Assembly: GCF_009909205.1 (NCBI RefSeq)
Contig: NZ_JAAAPN010000010.1
Coordinates: forward strand, 99,853-163,852
DNA: 64,000 nt
Direction of reading: 5' to 3'
Origin: Aquabacterium fontiphilum
GTDB lineage: Bacteria > Pseudomonadota > Gammaproteobacteria > Burkholderiales > Burkholderiaceae_C
The position numbers were made by a program, and so were the translations under genes. Under the pieces are notes generated by a model. The model worked only from the letters and a program-made list of their open reading frames with translations. It ran no database searches and was not told where the DNA came from. Each line of letters begins with the position of its first letter. The first letter of the stretch is position 1. Of the stretch, positions 48,646 through 57,694 are shown in pieces.

Positions 48646-50036
48646 GTCTTGGAAGGCTCGGCAGGAAGGCGGTGCGGGGATTGGAACACGGGCTGGCCGG
48701 CCACCAGGGTCTCGACCAGGTTGCGCTCATCGCCCAGCGTCATCCAGACGAACAGGCGTTCATGCAGGTCGCCGCCCCTGGCCCGCGCCACGGCGTCCCG
48801 GTGGCTGGCCACAGGCCCGGCCGACCAGTCCCAGACGGCGAGGTCGGCCCAGCGCCCCGGCTCGATCTGGCCCATCTCGTCGCTCAGGCCCAGCGCGCGA
48901 GCGGCACCCAGCGTGGCGGTGTAAAGCGCCTTCCACGCCGTCAGGCGCGTGCCGCGCAGGGCCTGGATCTTGTAGGCATCGGCCATGTTGCGCAGCATCG
49001 ACAGGCTGGTGCCCCCGCCCACGTCGCTGGCCAGGCTCACGGCCACGCCTTGCTGCTCGGCCTGGGCCCAGTCGAACAGGCCGCTGCCCAAAAACAGGTT
49101 GGACGACGGGCTGTGGGCGATCTGGGCGCCGCGCTCGCGCAGCACGGCCCGGTCGTTGTCGTCCAGCCAGATGCCGTGGGCCAGCACGCCGCGCGAGCCG
49201 ATCAGCCCGTCGCGGTCGTAGACATCGAGGTAGCTGCGCGCATCGGGGAACAGCTCGTTCACCCAGCGGATCTCGTCGCGGTTTTCCGCCACATGGGTCT
49301 GCATGAACACCCCATCATGGCGCTGGCAGAGCTGGCCCGCCATGCGCAACTGCGCGGGCGTGCTGGTGGGCGCAAACCGCACGGTGACGGCAAAGGCCTG
49401 GCGCTGGCGCCCATGGAAGCGCGCGATCAACTCTTCGCAATCGCGCTCGGCCTCGTCGACTGTGTCGCGCAAGCCATCAGGTGCATGCCGATCCATCAGC
49501 ACCTTGCCGGTGATCAGCCGCATCTGCCGCGCGCCGGCCTGGTCGAACAAGGCCTCGGCGCTGACCTTGTGCACCGTGGGAAACACCACGGCCGACGTCG
49601 TGCCATGGGCCCACAAGGCATTCAGAAAGCGCGTGGCGCCCTCGGCTGACACCGCCGGGTCAGCATAGCGGCGCTCAGCCGGGAAGGTGTAGGTGTTGAG
49701 CCAGTCAAGCAACTCGGTGCCGTAACTGGCGATCACGTCCAGCTGCGGGCAATGCACATGCGTGTCGATGAAGCCCGGCAGGATCAGGCGGCCTGCGTGG
49801 TCATCCAGCGGCGCATCAGCCCAGGCTGCGGGCAGTTCGGCCGTGGGCGACAACACTGCCACGATGCGCCCGGCCTCGATCAGCATGCGGTGATCGGGCC
49901 GCCAGCGCACCCCAGGAGACTCATCGGGCGTGTGAAAGCCCGGGTCGGCCGTGAAATCGAGGAGATCGCCTCTCACGATGCGCCGCTGGGGCGAGCCGTG
50001 TGCGTGGACAGTGGAATGGGTGGCGACTGGTTGCAC
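48642..50036 (-). CDS. guaD: Guanine deaminase
   Basis: It converts guanine to xanthine, feeding xanthine dehydrogenase encoded next to it. The 464-residue amidohydrolase has the metal-binding IDTHVHCPQ (HxH), TVRFAPTSTP, QTHVAENRDEI, and HSPSSNLFLGSGLF. The GTG at 50034-50036 is chosen because GAGGAA lies 6 nt upstream; no ATG is available before the conserved core, and a longer frame would overlap the operator-like palindrome. It leads the transporter genes. Confidence 0.93.
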   Translation of the reverse strand: MQPVATHSTVHAHGSPQRRIVRGDLLDFTADPGFHTPDESPGVRWRPDHRMLIEAGRIVAVLSPTAELPAAWADAPLDDHAGRLILPGFIDTHVHCPQLDVIASYGTELLDWLNTYTFPAERRYADPAVSAEGATRFLNALWAHGTTSAVVFPTVHKVSAEALFDQAGARQMRLITGKVLMDRHAPDGLRDTVDEAERDCEELIARFHGRQRQAFAVTVRFAPTSTPAQLRMAGQLCQRHDGVFMQTHVAENRDEIRWVNELFPDARSYLDVYDRDGLIGSRGVLAHGIWLDDNDRAVLRERGAQIAHSPSSNLFLGSGLFDWAQAEQQGVAVSLASDVGGGTSLSMLRNMADAYKIQALRGTRLTAWKALYTATLGAARALGLSDEMGQIEPGRWADLAVWDWSAGPVASHRDAVARARGGDLHERLFVWMTLGDERNLVETLVAGQPVFQSPHRLPAEPSKT

Positions 50037-50105
50037 AAACGGTTCCTCGGTGCGCCCTTTACGGCCGATTTCCAGCCGGGCGGTGCGCGGGGGTTGTCGA
50101 CGAAA

Positions 50106-50115
50106 TGGTATACCG
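50106..50115. promoter_or_regulatory. GntR-like operator palindrome between guaD and xdhA
   Basis: TGGTATACCG contains the perfect palindrome GGTATACC (50107-50114) in the 141-bp divergent promoter region. FadR-subfamily GntR regulators often bind TGGTnnnACCA-like sites. No regulator gene is in the window. Confidence 0.45.
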
Positions 50116-50120
50116 TTTGC

Positions 50121-50150
50121 TTGCCATCCGGCTACGCTCGTGGCGACAAT
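50121..50150 (+). promoter_or_regulatory. Candidate xdhA promoter
   Basis: TTGCCA (50121-50126), 18-bp spacer, GACAAT (50145-50150); expected start near 50157, 20 nt before the xdhA ATG. Each hexamer has two mismatches from the sigma-70 consensus. Confidence 0.45.
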
Positions 50151-50177
50151 GGACCACAAGCCGGCACCTCAGACAGC

Positions 50178-51698
50178 ATGACCCACCCCATCCGCCCCAT
50201 CCGTTTCGTTCACCGCGGCGCCGTCCAGCAGGTGACACAGTTGCCGCCCACCACCACGGTGCTGCAGTGGCTGCGTGAACACGCCCACTGCACCGGCACC
50301 AAAGAGGGGTGCGCCGAGGGCGACTGCGGTGCATGCACCGTGGTCGTGGGCGAGATGGACGCCGCCTCGGGCGCCTGGCAACACAAAACGGTCAACGCCT
50401 GCATCGCCTTTCTGCCCACGCTGGATGGCAAGGCGCTGCTGACGGTGGAGGACGTGGCCGACGCCCATGCCCACGCCAATGCGCCCGGCGCGCTCCACCC
50501 CTGCCAGCAGGCCATGGTCGACTGCCACGGCTCGCAGTGCGGCTTCTGCACGCCCGGCTTCGTGATGTCGCTGTGGCAGCTCTACCAGCAACGCGACACG
50601 GCCCCGCCACGAGAAGAACTGGCCGATGCCCTGTCAGGCAACCTCTGCCGGTGCACTGGCTACCGCCCGATTCTGGACGCCGGGCAACGCATGTTCGAGG
50701 CACCCCGGGTCGCTTTCGACCCCGCGCCGCTGCTGGCCGCCCTGCGTTCGCTGCAGGCCGACACCCCGCTGGTGTACGAAGCCGATGAAGCCGGCCGCCC
50801 GGGCCAGCGCGTGCGCTTCTACGCCCCGCGCTCGCTGGACGAGCTGGCTGCGCTGCGGCACGCGCTGCCTGAGGCGCGCCTGCTGGCTGGCAGCACCGAT
50901 GTGGGCCTGTGGGTCACGAAGCAGTTCCGTCCGCTGGGCGACATCATCTATCTGGGCCGGGTCCAGGCGCTGCAGGCCATCACCCTGAATGCCGCTGCGC
51001 ACGCCTTGACCATCGGGGCGGGCGCCTCACTGGAGGCTGCCTGGGCGGCGCTGGCGGCCCATGTGCCGGCGCTCAAAGAGATCTGGCTGCGCTTTGCCTC
51101 GCCCCCGGTGCGCCATGCCGGCACGATGGGCGGCAACATTGCCAATGGCTCGCCCATCGGCGACAGCGCACCGGTGTTGCTGGCTCTGGGCGCGCGCCTG
51201 GTGCTGCGCCGCGGCGATGCGGTGCGCGAGCTGCCGCTGGATGCCTTCTATCTGGATTACATGAAGAACGCCCTTCAGCCGGGCGAGTTCGTCGAGGCCC
51301 TGGTGGTGCCCCTGCCGGAGGCGGATGACCACGTGCGGGCCTACAAGATCTCCAAACGGCGCGACAGCGACATCTCGGCCGTGTGCGCCGGGCTGGCGCT
51401 CAAGCTGCAAGGCGACACCATTGTGGAAGCCCGGCTGGGCTGGGGCGGCATGGCGGCCACGGCCCGCCGCGCTTCCGCCGCCGAAGCTGCCCTGGTGGGC
51501 CAGCCCTGGAACGAGGCCACGCTGCGCGCCGCGCAGGCCGCGCTGGCGCACGACTTCACCCCGCTGACCGACCTGCGCGCCAGCGCCGGCTACCGCTTGA
51601 AGGTGGCGGCCAACCTGCTCGAGCGCTTCTGGCTCGAAACCCGTCCCCACCAGCCCCTGCGGGCCGACGAAGTGCAGGTCTGGCCTGCCAGCGTGTGA
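50178..51698 (+). CDS. xdhA: Xanthine dehydrogenase small subunit XdhA
   Basis: This is the FeS/FAD subunit of xanthine dehydrogenase, which oxidises hypoxanthine and xanthine to urate. The 506-residue protein has an N-terminal ferredoxin-type [2Fe-2S] domain (GCAEGDCGACTVVVG), a second [2Fe-2S] helical domain (CGFCTPGF, LCRCTGYRPI), and the FAD-binding domain (RLLAGSTDVGLWVT, GTMGGNIANGSPIGD). The ATG at 50178 lies after the predicted promoter; a longer in-frame start lies antisense to guaD and is unlikely. Confidence 0.96.
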   Translation: MTHPIRPIRFVHRGAVQQVTQLPPTTTVLQWLREHAHCTGTKEGCAEGDCGACTVVVGEMDAASGAWQHKTVNACIAFLPTLDGKALLTVEDVADAHAHANAPGALHPCQQAMVDCHGSQCGFCTPGFVMSLWQLYQQRDTAPPREELADALSGNLCRCTGYRPILDAGQRMFEAPRVAFDPAPLLAALRSLQADTPLVYEADEAGRPGQRVRFYAPRSLDELAALRHALPEARLLAGSTDVGLWVTKQFRPLGDIIYLGRVQALQAITLNAAAHALTIGAGASLEAAWAALAAHVPALKEIWLRFASPPVRHAGTMGGNIANGSPIGDSAPVLLALGARLVLRRGDAVRELPLDAFYLDYMKNALQPGEFVEALVVPLPEADDHVRAYKISKRRDSDISAVCAGLALKLQGDTIVEARLGWGGMAATARRASAAEAALVGQPWNEATLRAAQAALAHDFTPLTDLRASAGYRLKVAANLLERFWLETRPHQPLRADEVQVWPASV

Positions 51699-51711
51699 GG
51701 AGGATCCCCCC

Positions 51712-54090
51712 ATGAACCAGACGGCAGACGCCTTCCTCACCACCCACACCACAGCGGGCGCGGCCACCGCAGCCGGCGGCGCCGCGGGCCACTCGCGTCC
51801 GCACGAATCCGCCCACATGCACGTGGCCGGGCGCGCGCCCTACATCGACGACCTGCCCGAACTGGCCGGCACGCTGCATGCGGCCCTGGGCCTGTCACCC
51901 GTGGCTCATGGCCGGCTGCTCAGCATCGACGTGGCCGGCCTGCGGGCGCTGCCCGGCGTGGTGGCGGTGCTCACCGCGGCCGACATCCCGGGCGTGAACG
52001 ACTGCGGCGCCATCGTGCACGACGACCCCATCCTCGCCGATGGCGAGGTGATGTACCTGGGCCAGCCCATGTTCGCGGTGTTGTCCGCAGACCGAGAGGC
52101 CGCCCGGCGCGCCGCCGCCCGCGCAAAGGATTTCGTGCGCATCGAGCCACTGCCTGCGCTGTTGACCCCCGACGAGGCCCATGCCGCGGGCGAGTACGTG
52201 GTGCCGCCCATGCGGCTGAACCGGGGCGACGTGCCCGCGGCGATGCAGACGGCGCCCCATCGCCTGCAGGGCCGGTTCGACCTGGGTGGCCAGGAGCAGT
52301 TCTATCTGGAAGGCCAGATCTCGTACGCCATCCCGCGCGAGAACCAGGGCATCTTCCTGCACTGCTCCACCCAGCACCCCAGCGAGATGCAGCACGCCGT
52401 GGCCCACGCACTGGGCCTGCACGCCCACCATGTCCAGGTCGAATGCCGGCGCATGGGCGGCGGCTTTGGCGGCAAGGAGTCGCAATCGGCCATCTTTGCG
52501 TGCATTGCGGCCATTGCCGCCCAGCGGCTGCAGCGCCCCGTGAAGCTGCGCCCCGATCGTGACGACGACTTCATGATCACAGGGCGGCGCCACTGCTTTG
52601 TGCACACCTTCGATGTGGGCCACGACGATGACGGGCGCATCCTCGCCGCCGATGTCGAGATGGTCTCGCGCGCCGGTTTCTCGGCCGATCTGTCGGCCCC
52701 GGTGATGGCGCGCGCACTTTGCCACTTCGACAACGCCTACTGGCTGCCAGCGGTCGACATCCATGGCTACTGCGCCCGCACGCACACCCAGAGCAACACG
52801 GCCTTTCGGGGCTTTGGCGGCCCTCAGGGCGCCATGGCGGTGGAGGTGATTCTGGACAGCATTGCCCGCCGGGTGGGCAAGGACGCGCTCGATGTGCGGC
52901 TGGCCAACCTGTATGGCCGCGGCGAGCGCGACGTGACGCCCTACGGGCAGACGGTTGAAGACAACGTGGTGCCTGAGTTGATCGGCGAGTTGGTCGACAC
53001 CAGCGCCTACCGCCAGCGCCGCGCCGAGATCCAGGCGTTCAACGCCAGCAGCCCGGTGTTGAAGAAGGGGCTGGCGCTCACGCCGCTCAAGTTCGGCATC
53101 TCGTTCAACGTGGTCCACCTGAACCAGGCCGGCGCGCTGGTGCACATCTACACAGACGGCAGCATCCTGGTCAACCACGGCGGCACCGAAATGGGTCAGG
53201 GGCTCAACACCAAGGTGGCGCAGATGGTGGCGCACACGCTGGGCGTGGACGTGGCGCGCGTGCGCGTCACCGCCACCGACACCACCAAGGTGGTCAACAC
53301 CTCGGCCACCGCCGCCTCGACCGGCACAGACCTCAACGGCAAGGCCGCTGCCGATGCGGCCCGGCAGATCCGCGAGCGGCTGGTGGCCCATCTGGCCGCC
53401 CGGCATGCGGTGGCGCCCGAGGCCGTGCGCTTCATGAACGACCAGGTGTGGGTGGGCGACACCGCGTTGCGCTTCGATGAGGTCGTCATGGGCGCCTACA
53501 TGGCCCGCGTGCAACTGTGGTCGGATGGCTTTTACGCCACGCCCAAGCTCAGCTGGGACCGCGAGCGCATGCAAGGCCGCCCCTTCTACTACTACGCCTA
53601 TGGCGCCGCCGTCAGCGAGGTGTTGGTGGACACGCTCACCGGCGAATGGAAGCTGCTGCGTGCCGACGTGCTGCATGACGTGGGCCAGTCCATCAACCCC
53701 GCGCTCGACATCGGGCAGGTGGAAGGCGCATTCATCCAGGGCATGGGCTGGCTGACCAGCGAAGAGCTGGTGTGGCACCCGCAAACGGGCAAGCTGCTCA
53801 CGCACGCGCCCTCCACCTACAAGATCCCCACGGCCAGCGACTGCCCGGCCGATTTCCGCGTCAAGCTGTTTGCCAACCGCAATGTGGAGGACACCGTCTA
53901 CCGCTCGAAGGCCGTGGGTGAGCCGCCGCTGCTGCTGCCCTTCTCGGTGTTCTTCGCCATCCGCGACGCGATCTCTGCCGTGGGCCAGCACCGTGTCGAC
54001 CCGCCCCTGCGCGCCCCCGCCACGCCCGAGGCCATCCTGGATGCGGTAGAAGCGGTGAAAGCCGCCGAGAACGTCGAGGCCGCCGCCTGA
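51712..54090 (+). CDS. xdhB: Xanthine dehydrogenase molybdopterin-binding subunit XdhB
   Basis: This large catalytic subunit of 792 residues binds the molybdenum cofactor. Typical family sequences are SAHMHVAGRAPYIDDLPEL at the N-terminus, GGQEQFYLEGQ, MGGGFGGKES, AFRGFGGPQG and GTEMGQGLNTK; the catalytic Glu is in KAVGEPPL(LLPFS). It lies 13 bp after xdhA and its stop overlaps the xdhC start by one base. Confidence 0.96.
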   Translation: MNQTADAFLTTHTTAGAATAAGGAAGHSRPHESAHMHVAGRAPYIDDLPELAGTLHAALGLSPVAHGRLLSIDVAGLRALPGVVAVLTAADIPGVNDCGAIVHDDPILADGEVMYLGQPMFAVLSADREAARRAAARAKDFVRIEPLPALLTPDEAHAAGEYVVPPMRLNRGDVPAAMQTAPHRLQGRFDLGGQEQFYLEGQISYAIPRENQGIFLHCSTQHPSEMQHAVAHALGLHAHHVQVECRRMGGGFGGKESQSAIFACIAAIAAQRLQRPVKLRPDRDDDFMITGRRHCFVHTFDVGHDDDGRILAADVEMVSRAGFSADLSAPVMARALCHFDNAYWLPAVDIHGYCARTHTQSNTAFRGFGGPQGAMAVEVILDSIARRVGKDALDVRLANLYGRGERDVTPYGQTVEDNVVPELIGELVDTSAYRQRRAEIQAFNASSPVLKKGLALTPLKFGISFNVVHLNQAGALVHIYTDGSILVNHGGTEMGQGLNTKVAQMVAHTLGVDVARVRVTATDTTKVVNTSATAASTGTDLNGKAAADAARQIRERLVAHLAARHAVAPEAVRFMNDQVWVGDTALRFDEVVMGAYMARVQLWSDGFYATPKLSWDRERMQGRPFYYYAYGAAVSEVLVDTLTGEWKLLRADVLHDVGQSINPALDIGQVEGAFIQGMGWLTSEELVWHPQTGKLLTHAPSTYKIPTASDCPADFRVKLFANRNVEDTVYRSKAVGEPPLLLPFSVFFAIRDAISAVGQHRVDPPLRAPATPEAILDAVEAVKAAENVEAAA

Positions 54091-55004
54091 TGAGCTGGAT
54101 GAGCCCGAGCGGGCGAGCCCTGCGCGACACGGCGCAACACTGGCTTTCCGCCGGGCGGCCGGCCATCGTCGTGCATGTGGACGAGATCAAGGGCTCGACC
54201 CCCCGCGAGGTGGGCACCCGCATGCTGGTGGCAGCCGATGCCGTACACGGCACCATTGGCGGCGGCCACCTTGAATGGCAGGCCATTGATCTGGCCCGGC
54301 ACCTGCTGGCCGAAGCGCCCTCGCCCGCCACGGGCCAGCGCCTGCAGAAAACCTATCCGCTGGGGCCGACTCTGGGCCAATGCTGTGGCGGCGTGGTCGT
54401 GTTGGGTTTCGAGCCCCTCAGCCCGGCCTGCCTGGCCCACTGGCCCGACAGCCCCGCCCGCTTCCATCTCGAGCTGCATGGCGCCGGCCATGTGGGGCAG
54501 GCCATCGTGCGCCTGTTGTGCGATCTGGACTGCACCGTGCGCTGGATAGATGAGCGAGGCGATGACACGACCGGCGACGCTCCCGGGCTGCCCGACCCCG
54601 ACTGGCTGGCCACCCTGCCGCCCCACATCGCCTGGACGCCGACCGATGCCGCAGACCACGAGGTGGCCCACGCCCCTGCGCATGCCTGCCACCTGGTGCT
54701 GACGCACCGACACGACCTCGACCTGCGCATCATCAGCGCCGTGCTGCATCGCAGCCAGCAGCAGCACGATGTGCGCTTTGCCGGCCTGATCGGCTCGATG
54801 ACCAAGCGCGCGAAGTTCTTGTACCGGCTGGAGGCGATGGGGCTGTCCAGCCGCACCCTGGCGGGCTTGACCTGCCCCATCGGCCTGCCCGCGCTGACGG
54901 GCAAAGAGCCGGCCGTGATCGCGGTGTCGGTGGTGGCGCAGCTGTTGCAGCACTGCCCTGCGCTGAACGCAACTGACACAGCCACCGCACCCTCTCATGA
55001 CTGA
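54090..55004 (+). CDS. xdhC: Xanthine dehydrogenase accessory protein XdhC
   Basis: It binds the molybdenum cofactor and inserts its sulfurated form into XdhB. The 304-residue product has GSTPREVGTRMLV, GTIGGGHLEWQ and LGQCCGGVV at the N-terminal XdhC_CoxI domain, and a C-terminal Rossmann-like domain (LHGAGHVGQAIV; GLIGSMTKRAKF). Start and stop codons overlap (TGATG) with xdhB; its end overlaps the next gene by 8 nt. Confidence 0.94.
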   Translation: MSWMSPSGRALRDTAQHWLSAGRPAIVVHVDEIKGSTPREVGTRMLVAADAVHGTIGGGHLEWQAIDLARHLLAEAPSPATGQRLQKTYPLGPTLGQCCGGVVVLGFEPLSPACLAHWPDSPARFHLELHGAGHVGQAIVRLLCDLDCTVRWIDERGDDTTGDAPGLPDPDWLATLPPHIAWTPTDAADHEVAHAPAHACHLVLTHRHDLDLRIISAVLHRSQQQHDVRFAGLIGSMTKRAKFLYRLEAMGLSSRTLAGLTCPIGLPALTGKEPAVIAVSVVAQLLQHCPALNATDTATAPSHD

Positions 55005-56442
55005 ACCCATGCTGCTGATCAAAAACGCCGACTGCGTCGCCACCATGGACAACGCCGGCACCGAATGGCGCCAGGCCAGCGTGCTGATCCAGGGCCCGCG
55101 CATCGTGGCCTGCGGCCCCACCGCCGAGCTCGACCCCGCCCTGCTGGCCCAGGCCACCGACGTGATCGACGCGCGCGGCCACGTCGTCATCCCCGGCCTG
55201 GTCAACACCCACCACCACATGTTCCAGAGCCTGACGCGGGCCATCCCCGCCGCGCAGGACGCCGAGCTCTTCACCTGGCTGCGCACGCTCTACCCCATCT
55301 GGGCAGGGCTGACGCCCGAGATGGTGCGCGTGTCGACCCAGGTGGCCATGGCCGAGCTGCTGCTCAGCGGCTGCACCACCAGCAGCGACCACCTCTACCT
55401 CTATCCCAACGGCTGCCGGCTGGACGACAGCATCGAAGCGGCGCTGCAAATCGGCATGCGCTTTCATGCCAGCCGCGGCAGCATGAGCGTGGGCGAATCG
55501 AACGGCGGCCTGCCACCCGACAGCCTCGTCGAGCGCGAGGCCGACATCCTCAAAGACTCGCAGCGCCTGATCGAGGCCTGGCACGATGAGCGCGACTTCA
55601 GCATGACGCGCATCGCGCTGGCGCCGTGCTCACCGTTTTCGGTCAGCCCGGATTTGATGCGCGAATCGGCCAGCCTGGCGCGCAGCTACCGGCGCGGCGT
55701 GCGCCTGCACACCCACCTGGCCGAGAACGACCACGACATCGCCTACAGCCGCGAGAAGTTCAAGCAGACGCCCACCGAGTACGCCGAAAGCCTGGGCTGG
55801 CTGGGCGACGACGTGTGGCACGCCCACTGCGTGAAGCTGGACGAACACGGCATCGGCCGCTTTGCCGCCACCCGCACGGGCGTGGCGCACTGCCCCTGCA
55901 GCAACATGCGCCTCGCCTCGGGCATCGCGCCCGTGCGCCGCATGCTGAACGCCGGCGTACCCGTGGGCCTGGGCGTGGACGGCTCAGCGAGCAACGACGC
56001 CGGCCACATGCTGGCCGAAGCACGGCAAGCCATGCTGCTGGCGCGCGTGGGGCGGAGCTTGGAGCCACCGGCCATCGGCCACGATGGCCGCCCCAGTTTT
56101 GGGTGTGACCATGGGCCGGCCGACATGAGCGCCCGCGCGGCCTTGCGTGTGGCGACGCGCGGTGGGGCCGAGGTGCTGGGGCGCACGGACATCGGGCAGA
56201 TCGCGCCCGGGTTTGCGGCTGACTTGGCGATCTTTGACACGCGCACGCTGGGCATGGCCGGGGCGGCGGTGCATGACCCGGTGGCGGCCTTGCTGATGTG
56301 CCATGGGGAGCCCACGGCATGGACGATTGTGAATGGGCGGGTGGTAGCCGATCATGGGCGCATCACCACGGTGGCGATGGAGCCGGTGGTGGAGCGGCAT
56401 AACAAGCTGGCCAGCGCGTTGGCGACGTCTCACCATGGATAA
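54997..56442 (+). CDS. 8-oxoguanine deaminase (amidohydrolase)
   Basis: This 481-residue zinc amidohydrolase of the cytosine/guanine/8-oxoguanine deaminase group turns 8-oxoguanine to urate in the characterised Pseudomonas member. Metal ligands: VNTHHHMF (HxH, about 69-76), HTHLAENDHD, HAHCVKL and the Asp of GLGVDGSASND. It is distinct in sequence from the guaD product encoded on the other strand. It overlaps xdhC by 8 nt and its product fits the urate-directed pathway. The substrate is inferred from the family. Confidence 0.85.
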   Translation: MTEPMLLIKNADCVATMDNAGTEWRQASVLIQGPRIVACGPTAELDPALLAQATDVIDARGHVVIPGLVNTHHHMFQSLTRAIPAAQDAELFTWLRTLYPIWAGLTPEMVRVSTQVAMAELLLSGCTTSSDHLYLYPNGCRLDDSIEAALQIGMRFHASRGSMSVGESNGGLPPDSLVEREADILKDSQRLIEAWHDERDFSMTRIALAPCSPFSVSPDLMRESASLARSYRRGVRLHTHLAENDHDIAYSREKFKQTPTEYAESLGWLGDDVWHAHCVKLDEHGIGRFAATRTGVAHCPCSNMRLASGIAPVRRMLNAGVPVGLGVDGSASNDAGHMLAEARQAMLLARVGRSLEPPAIGHDGRPSFGCDHGPADMSARAALRVATRGGAEVLGRTDIGQIAPGFAADLAIFDTRTLGMAGAAVHDPVAALLMCHGEPTAWTIVNGRVVADHGRITTVAMEPVVERHNKLASALATSHHG

Positions 56443-56917
56443 AACCTTGCTGCAGCAGCAGGTGCTGGACCGGCTCGCCGGCGATCTGGCGCAAACCGAG
56501 CAGGCCGCGCGTGTAGCCCATGAAACGGCAACCCACGAAGAGAACATCGCCGAAAACAAGTACGACACACTCGGCCTTGAAGCAGCCTATCTGGCCACCG
56601 GGCAAGCTCGTCGGGCTGAGGCCATCCGCGAGGCGATGGCCACTTGGCGCCAGTTCCGCCCTCGCCCCTACGACGCCAGCAAAGGCATCCAGCTCGGCGC
56701 GCTGGTGTGCCTGGTCGATTCAGAGGGCAAGCATCAACAGCTCTTTCTTGGCCCGTCGGGGGGCAGCATGCAACTGGCCTGCGGCGACGAGATTGTTCAG
56801 GTCATCAGCTGCGAATCGCCTTTGGGAAGGGCCATGCTGGGCCGATGCGAGGGGGATGAGGTGTCGATACAGGTCGGGGCGAATCGACAGGTGTTTGAGG
56901 TGGTAGAGGTTTACTGA
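56435..56917 (+). CDS. GreA/GreB-like transcription factor
   Basis: This 160-residue protein has a coiled-coil N-terminus (about 5-70, with NIAENKYDTLGLEAAYLATGQ) and a C-terminal FKBP-like GreA/GreB domain (about 80-160). Gre factors enter the RNA polymerase secondary channel and rescue backtracked complexes; the acidic tip residues needed for cleavage cannot be confirmed. The start at 56435 overlaps the deaminase stop by 8 nt, so it belongs to the xdh operon, an odd place for a transcription factor. Confidence 0.75.
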   Translation: MDKTLLQQQVLDRLAGDLAQTEQAARVAHETATHEENIAENKYDTLGLEAAYLATGQARRAEAIREAMATWRQFRPRPYDASKGIQLGALVCLVDSEGKHQQLFLGPSGGSMQLACGDEIVQVISCESPLGRAMLGRCEGDEVSIQVGANRQVFEVVEVY

Positions 56918-57178
56918 GCTGAGCGTGTACACGCAGCCTTGACCAGAGATCACCCAGGCCGCCTGCCGTGCACTCGCCGGATGCGCTCAGTTCGGACTTG
57001 CCTTGACCCTGCTTTCGCGGAACCGCCATCAACTGAGCTTGCCCTGCGCTGGCCGCTTAGCAGCGGGTGCGGCCGGTCGCCGCCTCATGCCGAACTCACG
57101 CTGATCGCGATTAATCGGTCATTGGCCCGTACGACGAAAGTACACGCGGCGGTCAGCTGTGCGAGGTGCAGCGGTCGT

Positions 57179-57199
57179 TTGTCCGTTTGAAACGGACAA
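57179..57199. repeat. Perfect 21-bp interrupted palindrome
   Basis: TTGTCCGTTT (57179-57188), G, AAACGGACAA (57190-57199): two 10-base arms around one base. It could be an operator or a mobile-element remnant; no gene start lies within 100 bp. Confidence 0.6.
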
Positions 57200-57363
57200 G
57201 GCCACCACAGTGACAACTCTTCTCGGTCACGGACAGGTGCTCAAGACCCTTCGGTGACATCCGCTGTTCTGATCCGGGCGTCTGAAAGAGAGTTCACGAA
57301 GCGCTTCTCGGGATGGAGTAAGGCGTTTGGGAATTTCGTCGGTGGCATGGTGGTGTCAACTCG

Positions 57364-57531
57364 CTATCCGTTCCTCTCTTCGGCGGCTTCCAGTCGCCGT
57401 TTCGTCTCGTCGCGGACCTTGCCGAGCTCACCACACTGACGGATGAGGAGGTGCTCCAGCACTTTATCCGGGTCGGTGAGGCGCGTCGCCAATTTGCTAA
57501 CGATCGGCTCATAGTTCAGGAGAGCAGACCA
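57364..57531 (-). pseudogene. C-terminal fragment of an unknown coiled-coil protein
   Basis: A 55-codon open stretch on the minus strand without a start codon ends at a TAG (57366-57364). The peptide (VSKLATRLTDPDKVLEHLLI, then GELGKVRDETKRRLEAAEERNG) is charged and helical, with natural codon use, unlike chance frames of this GC-rich DNA. It looks like the 3' end of a gene cut off upstream, next to the start of the PHP fragment on the other strand. Confidence 0.35.
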
Positions 57532-57533
57532 CT

Positions 57534-57626
57534 ATGGTCAAAGATGTGGACTTGTCACGGGGATCACTGTGGAACCGCTGGGATCCGCACATCCACGCGC
57601 CTGGCACGGCAGTTAACGACCAGTAG
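57534..57626 (+). pseudogene. 5' fragment of a PHP/TrlF-like ATPase gene
   Basis: Thirty codons encode MVKDVDLSRGSLWNRWDPHI followed by HAPGTAVNDQ and then a TAG. The RGSxWxRWDPHIHAPGT pattern is the N-terminal PHP-domain motif (HxH metal site) of TrlF-like large ATPases, often found in defence islands. The rest is missing; after the stop no frame continues the domain before the CBASS gene at 57695. Seen: the motif and the stop. Inferred: decay after CBASS acquisition. Confidence 0.6.
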
Positions 57627-57694
57627 ACGCCCTTTGCGTCAAGTTCGGCGTTGATGTGCTCGCGCCTCCGCCGTAGTCCCAGTAGTCGGCTGTC

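Larger units (their letters stand above)
56918..57533. other. Non-coding or decayed stretch at left edge of accessory region
   Basis: About 600 bp hold a 12-bp palindrome GCGTGTACACGC (56923-56934), a 21-bp palindrome (57179-57199), and an open minus-strand gene fragment (57364-57531). No intact gene, tRNA or convincing terminator was seen. This is the transition from the purine locus to the CBASS island. Confidence 0.5.

Noticed and set aside
51895..53991. 698-codon frame opposite xdhB
   Set aside because: Antisense shadow of a molybdopterin subunit gene with all family motifs.
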